Shown in pieces: positions 26,637-35,579 of a DNA stretch of 42,050 nt (its first letter is position 1; each line of letters opens with the position of its first letter). Below the pieces are notes generated by a model. The model did no database searches, had not been told where the DNA came from, and saw only the letters and a program-made list of their open reading frames with translations. The DNA lies in the NCBI GenBank assembly GCA_016234625.1, contig JACRBD010000170.1, positions 1 through 42,050 of the forward strand, read 5' to 3'. The DNA is from Caulobacterales bacterium. GTDB taxonomy: Bacteria > Pseudomonadota > Alphaproteobacteria > Caulobacterales > Caulobacteraceae. The translations under genes and the position numbers were made by a program.

Positions 26637-27654
26637 ATCTGGTCGGGGAACCTGTTCCGGTCGCGAAACGTCATACACCGGCACATCGAACAGGCAACGA
26701 CCGTCATCGCCGAGGCCTTGAAGCCGCAGTTCGATACCGGCGGCTTCATCGACCTGAAATACGGCGTCAACAACGAAAACGTCATGGTCCAGGGAGTCTA
26801 CAACCAAAAGGTCAACGACAACTTCGCGATCCGCCTCGGCGCACAGTATTTCGACCAGGATGGCGGCGTCTTCTACAACGCCACCCGCGACGAGTATTTC
26901 GACCATGAGGAAGGCAACATCGTCCGCGGCCAGATGCGCTTCGCTAGCGGCGCGCTGGACGTAAACGTCCTGCTCGAAAACCAGGTCGCTTCGCTGCCAG
27001 CGCTGAACTGGCAACTGGACATCGCCCCCGGCCCCGGGTTTCCGGTCGGCTTCACCGAGCAGAAGCGGGTCTACCACTGGAACTCGCCCTCGCGGGCCAA
27101 GCAGCAGATAACCGGGGCGGTACTGTCGGTGAACTATGACCTGGGCTGGGGCGAACTGGTCTCGGTGTCGGCCAGCCGCATCCGCTATACCCAGAACGCC
27201 TTCGATGGCGAGGGCGAGGCCTGGGGGATCGAGGGGGTGATCGACGGCCGCTTCGAGCTAGGGGCCGGCGATCTGCCGGTCAGCCTGGGCGCCTCGCGCC
27301 AGGAGGGCGAGATCGTCTCCGGGGCCGTTCGCGGGCGCGACCATGCCGCAGGTGCCCGAATGGGTCACGTCGGCTCCGGTCAACTTCCGCCATCCCTTCG
27401 TCGGCGACTCGACGGTGGCCTTCAACCTCGCCTATCGCGGCCAACGCGGCGGCGTCCAGGAGATCGCCGGCACGCCGCTGCTGTCGGCCTACGACGTGAT
27501 CGACGCCCGGGTCATGTTCGACTTCGGCGGCTGGCAGGTCGCGGCCTTCGCCGACAACGCCACCAACGAGATGTACGTCAACTTCGCCAGCGCCACGAAC
27601 AAGCGCTGGAGCCAGCCCCGGCACTATGGCCTGCAGGTCCGCAAGGCCTGGTAG
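26637..27654 (+). pseudogene. broken TonB-dependent receptor
   Basis: The frame is open from the region of IWSGNLFRSRNV (near 26640) through EALKPQFDTGG, FIDLKYG and DLGWGELVSVSASR, all typical of the plug-barrel junction and barrel of TonB receptors, then ends in SLGASRQEGEIVSG near 27325. From 27343 a different frame continues with PEWVTSAPVNFRHPF and ends in HYGLQVRKAW at 27654, the usual receptor C-terminus. A signal peptide, TonB box and most of the plug are missing, and the two parts together are about half the normal barrel. A frameshift with deletions is inferred; a sequencing error could explain the frameshift but not the missing parts. It lies next to the epoxide-hydrolase-like gene. 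Confidence 0.75.
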
Positions 27655-27660
27655 GCGGAC

Positions 27661-27695
27661 GGCGGCGGGAACTCCGATGCCCCCCTCCCGCCGCC
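27661..27695 (+). terminator. terminator-like stem after the receptor remnant
   Basis: GGCGGCGGGA and TCCCGCCGCC form a perfect 10-base stem with a 15-base loop, seven bases after the receptor stop, followed by a mixed T-rich stretch (TGCTGCTGTTGTTT). It probably ended transcription of the original receptor gene. Confidence 0.55.
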
Positions 27696-27822
27696 TGCTG
27701 CTGTTGTTTCCGGGTCGTCACGCAAGCGCTCGCAGTGTGGTTCTTGTGAACGTCGGCAGCGTGTCAGGAGCGGGCGCCGAACCGTGAATTTGCACCGTAG
27801 AGCGCGGGGTCGAACGGACCTG

Positions 27823-28340
27823 TTCAGCCGGCTAAAGTCGCCCCGTCATCAACGAAGCCCCTCGGCGGAGACCGCCCCCACATGCCCGCCGCCCCTCATT
27901 CCCACTCGATTACTCAAATTCCCGCAAAACTTTGTTTTTGCTGGAGTATTTACGTCAAAACCGCGATCTACACCGACCCGCAAGCCAGCAAAATACTAAG
28001 GCGTTGATCTAATTAAGGAATATAGCCCGTGTAACATTTGCGTGATGACGCTTTCTTTCGAGGCCTATTTCGAGGATCACGCCTATCAAAGACCAAGTCC
28101 GAGATCAGCGTTACTCTATCATCTCGGATCGATACTATCGTCGAATATCCTGACCTCGCCCCTCTCCGCGACCTGATCAACGATTCACCTCCGTCATCGT
28201 CGTCCACCTGGCCGGTTCCCGAAAGTGCTGGAAGCGGCGGCTTTTGTTGTGGCCCGGCCGGAGCAAGCCCCCGTGAGGCCCCGGATTATTTCGGGGCATG
28301 GACGTGTAGGCACTGTGACCCGGGCGAGCCGCCGAAACAG
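27823..28340. repeat. dispersed repeat, copy B
   Basis: About 515 bases and the best-preserved copy. It starts with TTCAGCCGGCTAAAGTC, shared almost exactly with copy C, and includes 28160-28197, identical to copy A. Near 27893-27908 the minus strand reads VIEWE-stop, like the end of GMP synthase (guaA), with the core GAGTGGGA. A minus-strand open frame of 64 codons inside is not conserved between copies. Copy B precedes partial copy D. The stretch 27696-27822 holds no recognised gene. Confidence 0.75.
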
Positions 28341-28489
28341 GCGGGAGAAATTTACCTTCACGTTCATCGCTCCACTCCGATACGGCGCGAAGCGGTCTTC
28401 TTAGGTGTTTCAAGAGAAATGAGAGGCCGACGCTGAAGCACGTGTCTGCCACCCCAGTGTCCCTGGTCGAAACGCACAGGTTTGGGTGG

Positions 28490-28640
28490 CTGGAGTGCCC
28501 CGACATCAAGGAAGCCCAACCGACCGGCTGCCTCCGCATGCCTTGCCCTCACCCTCGCTCGCCTGCCCGATTGCCCCCACCAAATCGGTTTTGCCGGCGT
28601 TTTCGTCAATGCCGTGATCGGTGTAGGCTCACAGGCCGAT
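28490..28640. repeat. dispersed repeat, partial copy D
   Basis: A shorter, more diverged copy in the same orientation. GCCCCGACATCAAGGAAGCCC matches GCCCCGTCATCAACGAAGCCC of copy B, and GTTTTCGTCAATGCCGTGATC matches copies B and C. The guaA-like core is not preserved. The 150 bases between copies B and D (28341-28489) contain no gene I can support. Copy D ends about 50 bases before the enoyl-CoA hydratase stop. Confidence 0.55.
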
Positions 28641-28690
28641 GATCCGCGGCCATTGCTCTCGTTCGTCCGGCCGGTTGCGGAAGGCTCGGT

Positions 28691-29479
28691 TCACCCTCGA
28701 TTGAACACTGGCGTTCGCTTCTCGAGAAAGGCCGCCATGCCCTCCAGGGCGTCCGGAGATCCCGCGTTCCCGCGCACGGCCTGCCGTTCCTCCGAAAGCG
28801 CCTGGACGAGCGACTTCTCCTCCATGCCGACCAGGCAGGCCAGCATCGACCGTACCGCCAGGCGCGGCTGGCGCGCAAGATCCTCCGCCAACGCGACGGC
28901 CCGGTCCTTCAGCTCGGCCATCGGCCAGACCTCTGTGACCAGGCCAATCCGGAGCGCCTCGGGACCGGTTATCTTCTTCCCGCGCAGGATCATGTCGATC
29001 GCCCGGTCGCGTCCGATCACACGCGGAAGACGCGCGCTCCCGCCCCACGACGGGACCGTCCCCAGATCCATTTCGGGCAGTCCGATCTGCGCGCCTTCCG
29101 CAGCCGCCAACCGGAAGTGGCATCCCAGGGGCACTTCGAGTCCTCCGCCAAGACAGTAGCCGAACAGGGTGGCGATCCAGGGCTTGCCCATGGTCTCGAT
29201 CGCCGAAATGACCATGAGCCTTTGGTCGAACAGCTGGTCTCTGCCGCCCTTGATCCTGATACCCTCGGGCAGCTGTTTCAGGTCCATCCCGACCGAGAAG
29301 TTGCGGTCGCCGGCGCCGGTGAGCACGATCGCCCTGACCCCCTCGTCGGCGGCGATTTCGGCGACGAGGCGTTCAAGCTCGTCCATGAACGACAAGGTCA
29401 TCCGGTTCCACGGAGGATCGTTGATGGTGACGATCCCGACCGCGTCGTGCTTCTCGTAGATCAAGGGACGGTCTGTCAT
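28691..29479 (-). CDS. enoyl-CoA hydratase/isomerase family protein
   Basis: A 262-residue crotonase-fold protein. The CoA/oxyanion motifs NFSVGMDL and FGYCLGGGLEVPLGCHF are present, with Glu in GGLEVP and a second acidic residue in LPEMDLGTVP, so hydratase activity is possible. SWGGSARLPRVIG continues the signature. ATG 29479 is chosen because GGAGGAG lies 9 bases upstream; an in-frame start at 29524 lacks one. It is the last gene of the minus-strand block, 41 bases after the HupE-like gene. It may carry out a beta-oxidation-type step on the acid produced after P450 oxidation. Confidence 0.88.
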   Translation of the reverse strand: MTDRPLIYEKHDAVGIVTINDPPWNRMTLSFMDELERLVAEIAADEGVRAIVLTGAGDRNFSVGMDLKQLPEGIRIKGGRDQLFDQRLMVISAIETMGKPWIATLFGYCLGGGLEVPLGCHFRLAAAEGAQIGLPEMDLGTVPSWGGSARLPRVIGRDRAIDMILRGKKITGPEALRIGLVTEVWPMAELKDRAVALAEDLARQPRLAVRSMLACLVGMEEKSLVQALSEERQAVRGNAGSPDALEGMAAFLEKRTPVFNRG

Positions 29480-29520
29480 CGAATAGTCTCCTCCAGCGGA
29501 GGGCCGCGGTTTGCGCCCTC

Positions 29521-30516
29521 TCATCCGAACGCGCTGATCCTTTGCAGGGTCAGGAAAACCGCCAGGGACCCCACCAGATAGGCGCTTGCGGTCACCGCCG
29601 CCTCGCGGCGACGCTCATCCAGCCCGGCGCCCAGGCGCGCCACGCCGACCAGGGTCAGGATGAACGCCACCTGCCCGACTTCCACCCCGAGGTTGAACGC
29701 CAGCAGCGCGGCCGGGATCTCATGTTGCGGCAGGCCGATCCGGGCCAGGGCGCTGGCGAAGCCGAGGCCGTGGAGAAGGCCGAAGCCGAAGGCGAGGGTC
29801 GCTGGACGAACACCCTGGGCGAGATGGGGGACTCGTCGAGAACGGATGACCTCAAGGGCGACGAACAGGATCGACAGAGCGATCAGGGCTTCAACCGGCG
29901 GAACGGGCAGCCGCACGACGCCCAGAGCCGCCGCGGACAATGTGATGCTGTGCGCCAGGGTGAAGGCTGTGGCGGTGATCAGAAGCCGCCGGGCGTCCCG
30001 CACCAGCAGCACCAGCCCGAAGACAAACATCAGGTGATCCCAGCCGAACAGGATGTGTTCAACGCCCAGCCGAAGATAGGCGCCGAAGACTTCCAGCGCA
30101 CCCGTCGATGCAGGCGCGCGCCAGACAGGGGCCTGGGGCCGGACCACCGCCGTCGACGTTTGCCCCGACAGCATTTCGACGCGAACCAGGCCGTCGATCA
30201 TCAGGCTGGACAGGCCCGCCAGGGTGATCCGGCTTCCAGCGATAGTGGCAGGACAGCGAAGCACGAACCGCTCGGTCACGGAATCTGCCGCACGGTCGAT
30301 CCGGGCGCCGGGCTGGATGCGGCAGCCGGCCTCGAAACGCGGCTCGACCCGCACCGGATGCTGCCCGAATACGGGCCGCTTCCATGTCCCGGCATAGAGG
30401 CCCGGGGCCGTTTCGCGCAGGTCGAGAAATACGGGCCGGGTCTCGTGGGCGGCGGCGGCGGCGGCGCAGGCAACGACGATCAACGCCAGGAGCGGCGGCA
30501 GGAGGGACCGGATCAC
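29521..30516 (-). CDS. HupE/UreJ-like membrane protein
   Basis: A 331-residue protein with GTG start overlapping the stop of the parvulin gene. A signal peptide (SLLPPLLALIVVACAAAAAA) is followed by a periplasmic beta-rich region of about 130 residues, then about six membrane helices. The membrane part has HILFGWDHLMFVFGL, TLAHSITLS and FGLLHGLGFA, the histidine-rich motifs of the HupE/UreJ_2 family. Some relatives carry nickel or cobalt, but the long periplasmic domain marks a group of unknown role. No nickel enzyme is nearby. The coupling to the parvulin suggests a membrane-bound unit. Confidence 0.8.
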   Translation of the reverse strand: MIRSLLPPLLALIVVACAAAAAAHETRPVFLDLRETAPGLYAGTWKRPVFGQHPVRVEPRFEAGCRIQPGARIDRAADSVTERFVLRCPATIAGSRITLAGLSSLMIDGLVRVEMLSGQTSTAVVRPQAPVWRAPASTGALEVFGAYLRLGVEHILFGWDHLMFVFGLVLLVRDARRLLITATAFTLAHSITLSAAALGVVRLPVPPVEALIALSILFVALEVIRSRRVPHLAQGVRPATLAFGFGLLHGLGFASALARIGLPQHEIPAALLAFNLGVEVGQVAFILTLVGVARLGAGLDERRREAAVTASAYLVGSLAVFLTLQRISAFG

Positions 30517-31427
30517 GGGGCCGGTCGGCTGAACCGGGTCAGCGCGCCTTCGTCGATCGAGATCCTGTAACGCCGGCGCAGCTTCGCCTCGTCGGCCTGT
30601 CTGGCCCTGACGACCGCATCCGCTCGCCAGTCGGTCTCGGCCCTCGCGCGGGCCTGGTCGAAGGACAGCGGGCCGCCCGGCTCTGCCGCCGTGACTCGCA
30701 CCAGATGATAGCCGTAGCCGGACTGCACCGGCCCCGCCCACGTTCCGCGCGGCATGCGCGGCAGGGCGGCGGCGAAGTCGGGGCCCATGGCGGCGGCCAG
30801 ACGATCCGCCGGGATGCGATCCTGGCATCGTGGCGCGGGCAACAGGTCCAGGCCGGCAAGCCGGGTCGCCGGACCGGCCCGCTCGGCCGCGGACAGGCCC
30901 GCGAGCGCGGTTCTGGCCCGCGCCAGACCCGTCCCGTCGGAGTCGCCGCCATAGAAGACCTGGCAATAGCTGTAGGTTGTCGGGGCCTGGTACCTTGCCT
31001 GGTGGGCCGCGTGATAGGCCCGCAGTTCCCGATCAGACGGCTGTGAGGGCGCCGAGCCCTCCCCCAGCAGGAAATCATGCTTCTGCGCCATGCGCCGGCG
31101 CACCACGGTGTCGTCGCGGTCAAGACCCAGCGCCATCGCCTCGCGATAGCGCATCTCTTCGGACGCCTGCCTTTCGATCGCCGTGCGCAGCTGTGGCGGC
31201 GTGGGCGCCCGGCCGAACTGCGCGCGCCAGCTATCGCTCAGCCAGCGCACCTGGCCTTCATCAAAGCGGATCAGGGTGTCGGCCGGCTCCCGCCCCCCGG
31301 ACATCGCCGCGTGGAGCGCGAAGACCACACCGCCCAGAATGACGAAATGGACCAGGGGCTGCGCCACCGCGAGACGCAGCCACCCCAGCAGGCGGGGAGC
31401 GGGCCTGTCAGGCGCCGCCAAACGCAT
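30513..31427 (-). CDS. membrane-anchored parvulin-type peptidyl-prolyl isomerase
   Basis: About 304 residues. An N-terminal membrane segment (QPLVHFVILGGVVFALHAAM) is followed by a SurA/PpiD-like helical region with RQASEEMRYREAMALGLD, and a parvulin-like C-terminal domain ending in GPVQSGYGYHLVRV. It would face the periplasm and help fold exported proteins. The start ATG 31427 overlaps the upstream gene by 20 bases; GGAGG lies very close to it. The 3' end overlaps the HupE-like start. Its presence inside a catabolic block, rather than near the outer-membrane assembly genes, points to a dedicated client such as its neighbours. Confidence 0.8.
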   Translation of the reverse strand: MRLAAPDRPAPRLLGWLRLAVAQPLVHFVILGGVVFALHAAMSGGREPADTLIRFDEGQVRWLSDSWRAQFGRAPTPPQLRTAIERQASEEMRYREAMALGLDRDDTVVRRRMAQKHDFLLGEGSAPSQPSDRELRAYHAAHQARYQAPTTYSYCQVFYGGDSDGTGLARARTALAGLSAAERAGPATRLAGLDLLPAPRCQDRIPADRLAAAMGPDFAAALPRMPRGTWAGPVQSGYGYHLVRVTAAEPGGPLSFDQARARAETDWRADAVVRARQADEAKLRRRYRISIDEGALTRFSRPAP

Positions 31428-32100
31428 CCCTCCGGCGTGTTCCGACCAGGAGCAGGGCGGCAATGATCAACAACCCCAGCGCGCCGAAGAGAGTCCTGAC
31501 CATAAACAGGGAGAGGGCCGGCCTGACGACGACGAGGCGAGTGCTTTCAACCGCCGACCATTTCAGGGGCGCGACCTTCTGATACTCGGCGCTCGTGCCG
31601 AACCGGAGAAAGTCGCGCAGGCTGCGCCAGCGCACGATGGCGATCCGATCGAACCCGGGCTCCGCGCCCAGGAAGTCGCCCTGGAATCCCGCCACCAGGA
31701 CCGGAACGCCGCCGGCCTTGAGTTGCATCGGGAGAATCGCGCCGGCATATCGCCTCTCGGCCTCGGCGATGTCTTTGGGCGGCGAAAACCCTGGCGGCTT
31801 GGCGGGTCTGTCGCGGGTCTTCTCGATGTTGACCATGTAGAGTTCGCCGCCGTTGTCACGGTCCATCAAGGCCCGGATCCGATGAAACGTGGCCGTGTCC
31901 CCGGACGTGGCGTCCTGCGGGAGCTGGCGTTGCAAGGCCGCGATCAGGCTCGCCTTTTCCGTCGCCGACAGCGGCGCGCCTGACCCGCCCCACCACAGGC
32001 AGAAGGCCCCGAAGGCCGCGATCACCGCGATGATCGCCAGGCTTCTGACCGGCCCCGGCGCCCACGTCCTCAAGCGGGTCAGGAGTTCAGCTCGCGGCAC
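31408..32100 (-). CDS. membrane protein with a DUF1330-like domain
   Basis: A 230-residue protein with membrane helices at about residues 20-37 and 197-220. The part between them, with GGELYMVNIEKTRDRP, then GGVPVLVAGFQGDFLG and IAIVRWRSLRDFLRF, resembles the dimeric alpha-beta barrel of DUF1330 proteins, here placed between two anchors. Function unknown. It overlaps DUF3604 (by 14 bases) upstream and the parvulin gene (by 20 bases) downstream, so it belongs to the same translated unit. The domain assignment rests on pattern only and needs a profile search. Confidence 0.65.
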   Translation of the reverse strand: MPRAELLTRLRTWAPGPVRSLAIIAVIAAFGAFCLWWGGSGAPLSATEKASLIAALQRQLPQDATSGDTATFHRIRALMDRDNGGELYMVNIEKTRDRPAKPPGFSPPKDIAEAERRYAGAILPMQLKAGGVPVLVAGFQGDFLGAEPGFDRIAIVRWRSLRDFLRFGTSAEYQKVAPLKWSAVESTRLVVVRPALSLFMVRTLFGALGLLIIAALLLVGTRRRDAFGGA

Positions 32101-33961
32101 GGCCGTCGTACCAGATTGGCGAGGTGAAGGCCCGTTCCTGAATGGAGGCGGGAAGGCCGGCGGGAACCGGGCGGCCCAGAGTCCTGGCGTCGAAGGTCGA
32201 CCAGCGCGGGGTCGGGATCTCCAACACCCGGACGTAGTAGGCCGCCTGGTCGCCCGGCTTGAAATCGGGGTCGGTCCAGGTCGTGGTCAGGGCCCCCGTA
32301 CCGATGGTGTTGGTGTAGGTCGCCGCGGCCACATTGACGGTGTTGCCCACGGCCGGCGCTTTGCCGGTTCGCGGATCAACCCGGCGATCGCCAGACAGCG
32401 CGACGTCGTAGATTTTCTCGCCCGTGACGCCGCCGCGGCTCCAGACCTTGATGATCTGGATGCGGTCGAGGTTGGCGCCGGTGACATCCTTTACCGCCCA
32501 GACCGCGAAGCTGGGCGCGCGGCCCTTCGACGGGGCAAGGGCGCCGCCCATGGGAACGCCCTGGCGGTAGCCTCGCAGCACCCAGCCCTCGGCGCCGGGC
32601 CGGACCCCGGACATGCCGTAGCCGGCGAATACCCGCACCTGCATGCGCGGGCCGGTGGTGGCGTAGGTTTCGCGGCGCGCCAGAGCATCAAAGATCGCCG
32701 CCCGCGTGTTCTCGCGCGCCCAGACAACCGCCAGGCCCGAGGCGCTGAACTTGCGCAACTCCATGTTGCCGGCGCAGAACGTGCAGTCGAGGCGCACCGC
32801 GGGCGTGCCGTCCAGCACCCCGACCTTGCCGGAGTAGCGGTCCTCCAGGATTGGCGACATGCCGATGTGGGTGTCGGTGGAGCCGATAATGCCGAGCCGG
32901 AAGGGGTTGAAACCTTCGCCGTCCTGCATCGCCAAGCCGGTCTTGAGCGCGTCCCGCACGTAGCTGCCAGCGAACTGGGTCACCGGCTTGTCGGAGCCGA
33001 CATAGGTCTCGATCAGTTCGTGGTCGGCGAACTCGTCATTGGGCGACAGCATCGGATGGGTTTCCGACGTTCCCTTGGTCTGGGTGATCTCGACAATCGG
33101 CTCGTTGCGCGACCGGGCGGCCGCATAGGCCGCGTCGATCGGCTTTCCGTCGGAATCGACGCGAGCGAACATCGCGCCATCGCTGAGATTCGAGTTGTGG
33201 GGGATAGCCAAGACCGGGAAGCCCTCGCGGCGAATCCGGTCGAGATATTTCCACAGGTCCTCAGGGCGGTCGCTGTCGATCGAACTGAATGGCGGCGGCG
33301 CCTTGTCGCCACGGAAGATGACGTTGCGGTGCAGGTTCTGGCCGTTCGGAGAGGCGCTCCATTCATAGCCGATGAGCGCCGTGAACTTGCCCGGCTCGTT
33401 GTTGCGGTTCGCGGACTCTATGATCCGGTCCCAGGTTTCGCCGGGAACCGCCCGCACCCGATCCTCGGCCCCGGCGAACACCGACAGGTCGCGGGTCCTC
33501 AGGGCCCGGACGATCTTGAGGAACACCTTGGCGACCACGTTTGGATCGGGATCGAGGGCGCCGGCCGCCACCGGGGTCCGCGACAACGGACTCTCCGGGT
33601 CCCGCATGCCGCTCATCACGCCGAGGAATTCAGAGTGGTCGGTGACCGCCACGAAATCCAGCGGCCGATCCAGTTGGTAGGTCCCTCCGCTCGGATGCTG
33701 CAACGGCGCGCCCCGGGCGAACCGGTAGGCGTCGTCCGGCGTCGAGGTGGTCTTGAAGACGAAGGCGTCGAACGACCAGGAGGTATGAATGTGCAGGTCG
33801 CCGAACAACGCACGGGATTGAGCCAGGTCTTCCGGCGTCGGGGCCGAGGCGGCGGGAGGCGTGGGCCTGAGCGGCGGCAGGGGACGGGCGCCGGGCGCGC
33901 AGGCGGCAAGCAGGCCCGACAGGACGGCCATCGACATCCAGGCTGAGGGTCGCGACTTCAT
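32087..33961 (-). CDS. DUF3604 lipoprotein with PHP-like metal site
   Basis: A 624-residue protein. An N-terminal hydrophobic stretch ends in a lipobox (GLLAAC, Cys21), so it is probably a lipoprotein in the periplasm or outer membrane. The DUF3604 domain has GDLHIHTSWSFDAF, FVAVTDHSEF, IPHNSN and GSTDTHIG, a set of His/Asp residues like the metal site of PHP-fold phosphoesterases. Enzymatic activity is expected but no reaction is established for the family. The start has AAGGA upstream, and it follows the ferredoxin gene by 14 bases. It often co-occurs with hydrolytic or hydrocarbon-degrading genes; that association is recollection, not tested here. Confidence 0.88.
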   Translation of the reverse strand: MKSRPSAWMSMAVLSGLLAACAPGARPLPPLRPTPPAASAPTPEDLAQSRALFGDLHIHTSWSFDAFVFKTTSTPDDAYRFARGAPLQHPSGGTYQLDRPLDFVAVTDHSEFLGVMSGMRDPESPLSRTPVAAGALDPDPNVVAKVFLKIVRALRTRDLSVFAGAEDRVRAVPGETWDRIIESANRNNEPGKFTALIGYEWSASPNGQNLHRNVIFRGDKAPPPFSSIDSDRPEDLWKYLDRIRREGFPVLAIPHNSNLSDGAMFARVDSDGKPIDAAYAAARSRNEPIVEITQTKGTSETHPMLSPNDEFADHELIETYVGSDKPVTQFAGSYVRDALKTGLAMQDGEGFNPFRLGIIGSTDTHIGMSPILEDRYSGKVGVLDGTPAVRLDCTFCAGNMELRKFSASGLAVVWARENTRAAIFDALARRETYATTGPRMQVRVFAGYGMSGVRPGAEGWVLRGYRQGVPMGGALAPSKGRAPSFAVWAVKDVTGANLDRIQIIKVWSRGGVTGEKIYDVALSGDRRVDPRTGKAPAVGNTVNVAAATYTNTIGTGALTTTWTDPDFKPGDQAAYYVRVLEIPTPRWSTFDARTLGRPVPAGLPASIQERAFTSPIWYDGRAAS

Positions 33962-33975
33962 CGATGGTATCCTTG

Positions 33976-34296
33976 CTAGTGCTGGGCTTCGGGCAGCCGG
34001 ACGACAAGGCCATCGAGCCCGTCCGACATCTTGATCTGGCAGGCCAGGCGGGAGTTCGGCGCGGCCCCCTCGGCGAAACCGAGCATTGACTGCTCCATTC
34101 CGCCGGCGAGTCCGATGCGGCCCATCCAGGCGGGATCAACAAAGACATGGCAGGTCGCGCAAGCGCAGGCGCCGCCGCAGTCTGCGTCAATGCCAGGCAG
34201 GCCCCTGGCGACCGCCGCCTGCATGAGCGACTGGCCGGCGGGAACCTCGATGATCGTCATCGCTCCGTTCGGGCTGATAAACGTCACCCGGCTCAT
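33976..34296 (-). CDS. [2Fe-2S] ferredoxin, adrenodoxin/P450 type
   Basis: A 106-residue ferredoxin. CGGACACATC supplies three cluster cysteines and SRLACQI the fourth, the pattern of vertebrate-type ferredoxins that reduce P450s. It overlaps the P450 gene by four bases (ATGA), so the two are made together and this is its natural electron donor. No ferredoxin reductase is present in the window; one encoded elsewhere must serve. Confidence 0.93.
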   Translation of the reverse strand: MSRVTFISPNGAMTIIEVPAGQSLMQAAVARGLPGIDADCGGACACATCHVFVDPAWMGRIGLAGGMEQSMLGFAEGAAPNSRLACQIKMSDGLDGLVVRLPEAQH

Positions 34297-35516
34297 GCCG
34301 GAATCCGCACGGGCAGGGATTCATAGCCCCTGACGAAGCAGGAATTGACCCGCAGCGGGTCGCCCATGATCTCGATCCTGGGAAACCGGCCGAGGATCTC
34401 CTCCCAGACGATGCGAAGCTGCATCTCCGCCAGCCGGTTGCCGACACAACGATGGACGCCGAACCCGAAGGACAGGTGATGGCGGGGCCGCTCGCGGTCG
34501 ATGATGTAGCGATCCGGCTGGTCGATCGCGGTCTCGTCGCGATTGCCCGAGATGTACCACATGACCACCTTGTCGCCCTTGCGGATCGTCTTGCCGCCCA
34601 GCTCCACATCCTGTGTTGCGGTACGTCGCATGTGAGCCAGCGGCGTCTGCCAGCGAATGGTCTCCGACACCATCGAGGGGATGAGGGACGGATCGGCCCG
34701 CAGCTTGGCGAACTGTTCCGGGTTCTCGCTCAGCGCCAGAAGGGATCCGGTGATCGAGTTCCGAGTGGTGTCGTTGCCGCCGACGATGAGCAGGACGATG
34801 TTGCCGAGGAATTCCTCGGGCGGCATGTTCTGCGTGGCTTGGCCATGCGCCAGCATGGAGATGAGATCGTTCTTCGGCGGGGCGGCGGCTCGATCGAGCA
34901 GCAAGGTCGTGAATTCCCTCAGGCACTCCATGAGCACCGCGACCTTTTCGTCGTCTGTCTCGACGATTGCCCCCGGTTGGGGAATGACGGTGGCCACGTC
35001 GGACCAGTATGTCAGCTTGCGACGGTCCTCGAAGGGAAAGTCGAACAGGGTCGCCAGCATCTGGGTGGTCAGTTCGATGGAAACCCGGTCGACCCAGTCA
35101 AACGTCTCCCCGCGCGGCAGGGCGTCGAGAATGCGCCCCGCCCGCTCCCGGATTATCGGCTCGAAATCGGCCAGGCTGGCCGGCGCGACGATGGGGCTGA
35201 CCACCTTGCGCTGCGCGTCGTGCTTGGGTGGATCCATGGCGATGAACATCGGCAGGCGCAGGTCCTGCCGTGCGTCAAGGATGGCGATGCCGCCGAGTTC
35301 CGCCTCCGAGGAAAAGGCCTGATGGTTCGTATCCACCGCCAGGATGTCGTCGAACCGTGTGATCGACCAATAGGGGCCGAACATGCTCTCGGCGCACCAA
35401 TGGACCGGGTCTTCGCGGCGCAGGCGTTCGAACAACGGCAGGTGCCGGTTCTCGCGCCAGAGCTCCAGGGCGCTGACATCAATCTTGTCGATGGGGATGC
35501 TCTGGGGGTCGATCAT
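34293..35516 (-). CDS. cytochrome P450, CYP153-like
   Basis: A 407-residue P450. The I-helix oxygen site GGNDTT is at 246-251, ExxR at 285-288 (ETIR), and the heme-binding FGFGVHRC ends at Cys357. [14 protein letters not shown] after the heme and the C-terminal [14 protein letters not shown] are hallmarks of CYP153, bacterial enzymes that hydroxylate terminal carbons of alkanes and related chains. [14 protein letters not shown] also fits. It is cytoplasmic and paired with its ferredoxin. A terminator separates it from the TonB receptor upstream, so it likely has its own promoter or relies on read-through. A terpene or sterol side chain cannot be excluded as substrate. Confidence 0.9.
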   Translation of the reverse strand: MIDPQSIPIDKIDVSALELWRENRHLPLFERLRREDPVHWCAESMFGPYWSITRFDDILAVDTNHQAFSSEAELGGIAILDARQDLRLPMFIAMDPPKHDAQRKVVSPIVAPASLADFEPIIRERAGRILDALPRGETFDWVDRVSIELTTQMLATLFDFPFEDRRKLTYWSDVATVIPQPGAIVETDDEKVAVLMECLREFTTLLLDRAAAPPKNDLISMLAHGQATQNMPPEEFLGNIVLLIVGGNDTTRNSITGSLLALSENPEQFAKLRADPSLIPSMVSETIRWQTPLAHMRRTATQDVELGGKTIRKGDKVVMWYISGNRDETAIDQPDRYIIDRERPRHHLSFGFGVHRCVGNRLAEMQLRIVWEEILGRFPRIEIMGDPLRVNSCFVRGYESLPVRIPA

Positions 35517-35527
35517 GGCTCGTCTTC

Positions 35528-35567
35528 AAAAAAGAGGGCGGCCGCCGGGTTGAGCCGACGACCGCCC
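35528..35567 (-). terminator. rho-independent terminator after the TonB receptor
   Basis: On the minus strand GGGCGG pairs with CCGCCC (extendable inside the stem) and is followed by TCTTTTTT, a classic intrinsic terminator. It starts 13 bases beyond the receptor stop and lies just before the P450 gene. Confidence 0.75.
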
Positions 35568-35579
35568 GCAGGAGGAAGG

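Noticed and set aside
28013-28207. 64-codon minus-strand frame inside repeat B as a possible small protein
   Set aside because: The frame is interrupted or altered in copies A and C, so the repeat is not maintained for this protein.
29521-30516. HupE-like protein as part of a hydrogenase or urease locus
   Set aside because: No hydrogenase, urease or nickel-enzyme gene is present; the long periplasmic domain differs from classic HupE.
31889-33946. Plus-strand open frame of 685 codons
   Set aside because: It is antisense to the DUF3604 gene and its neighbour and has no recognisable domain.
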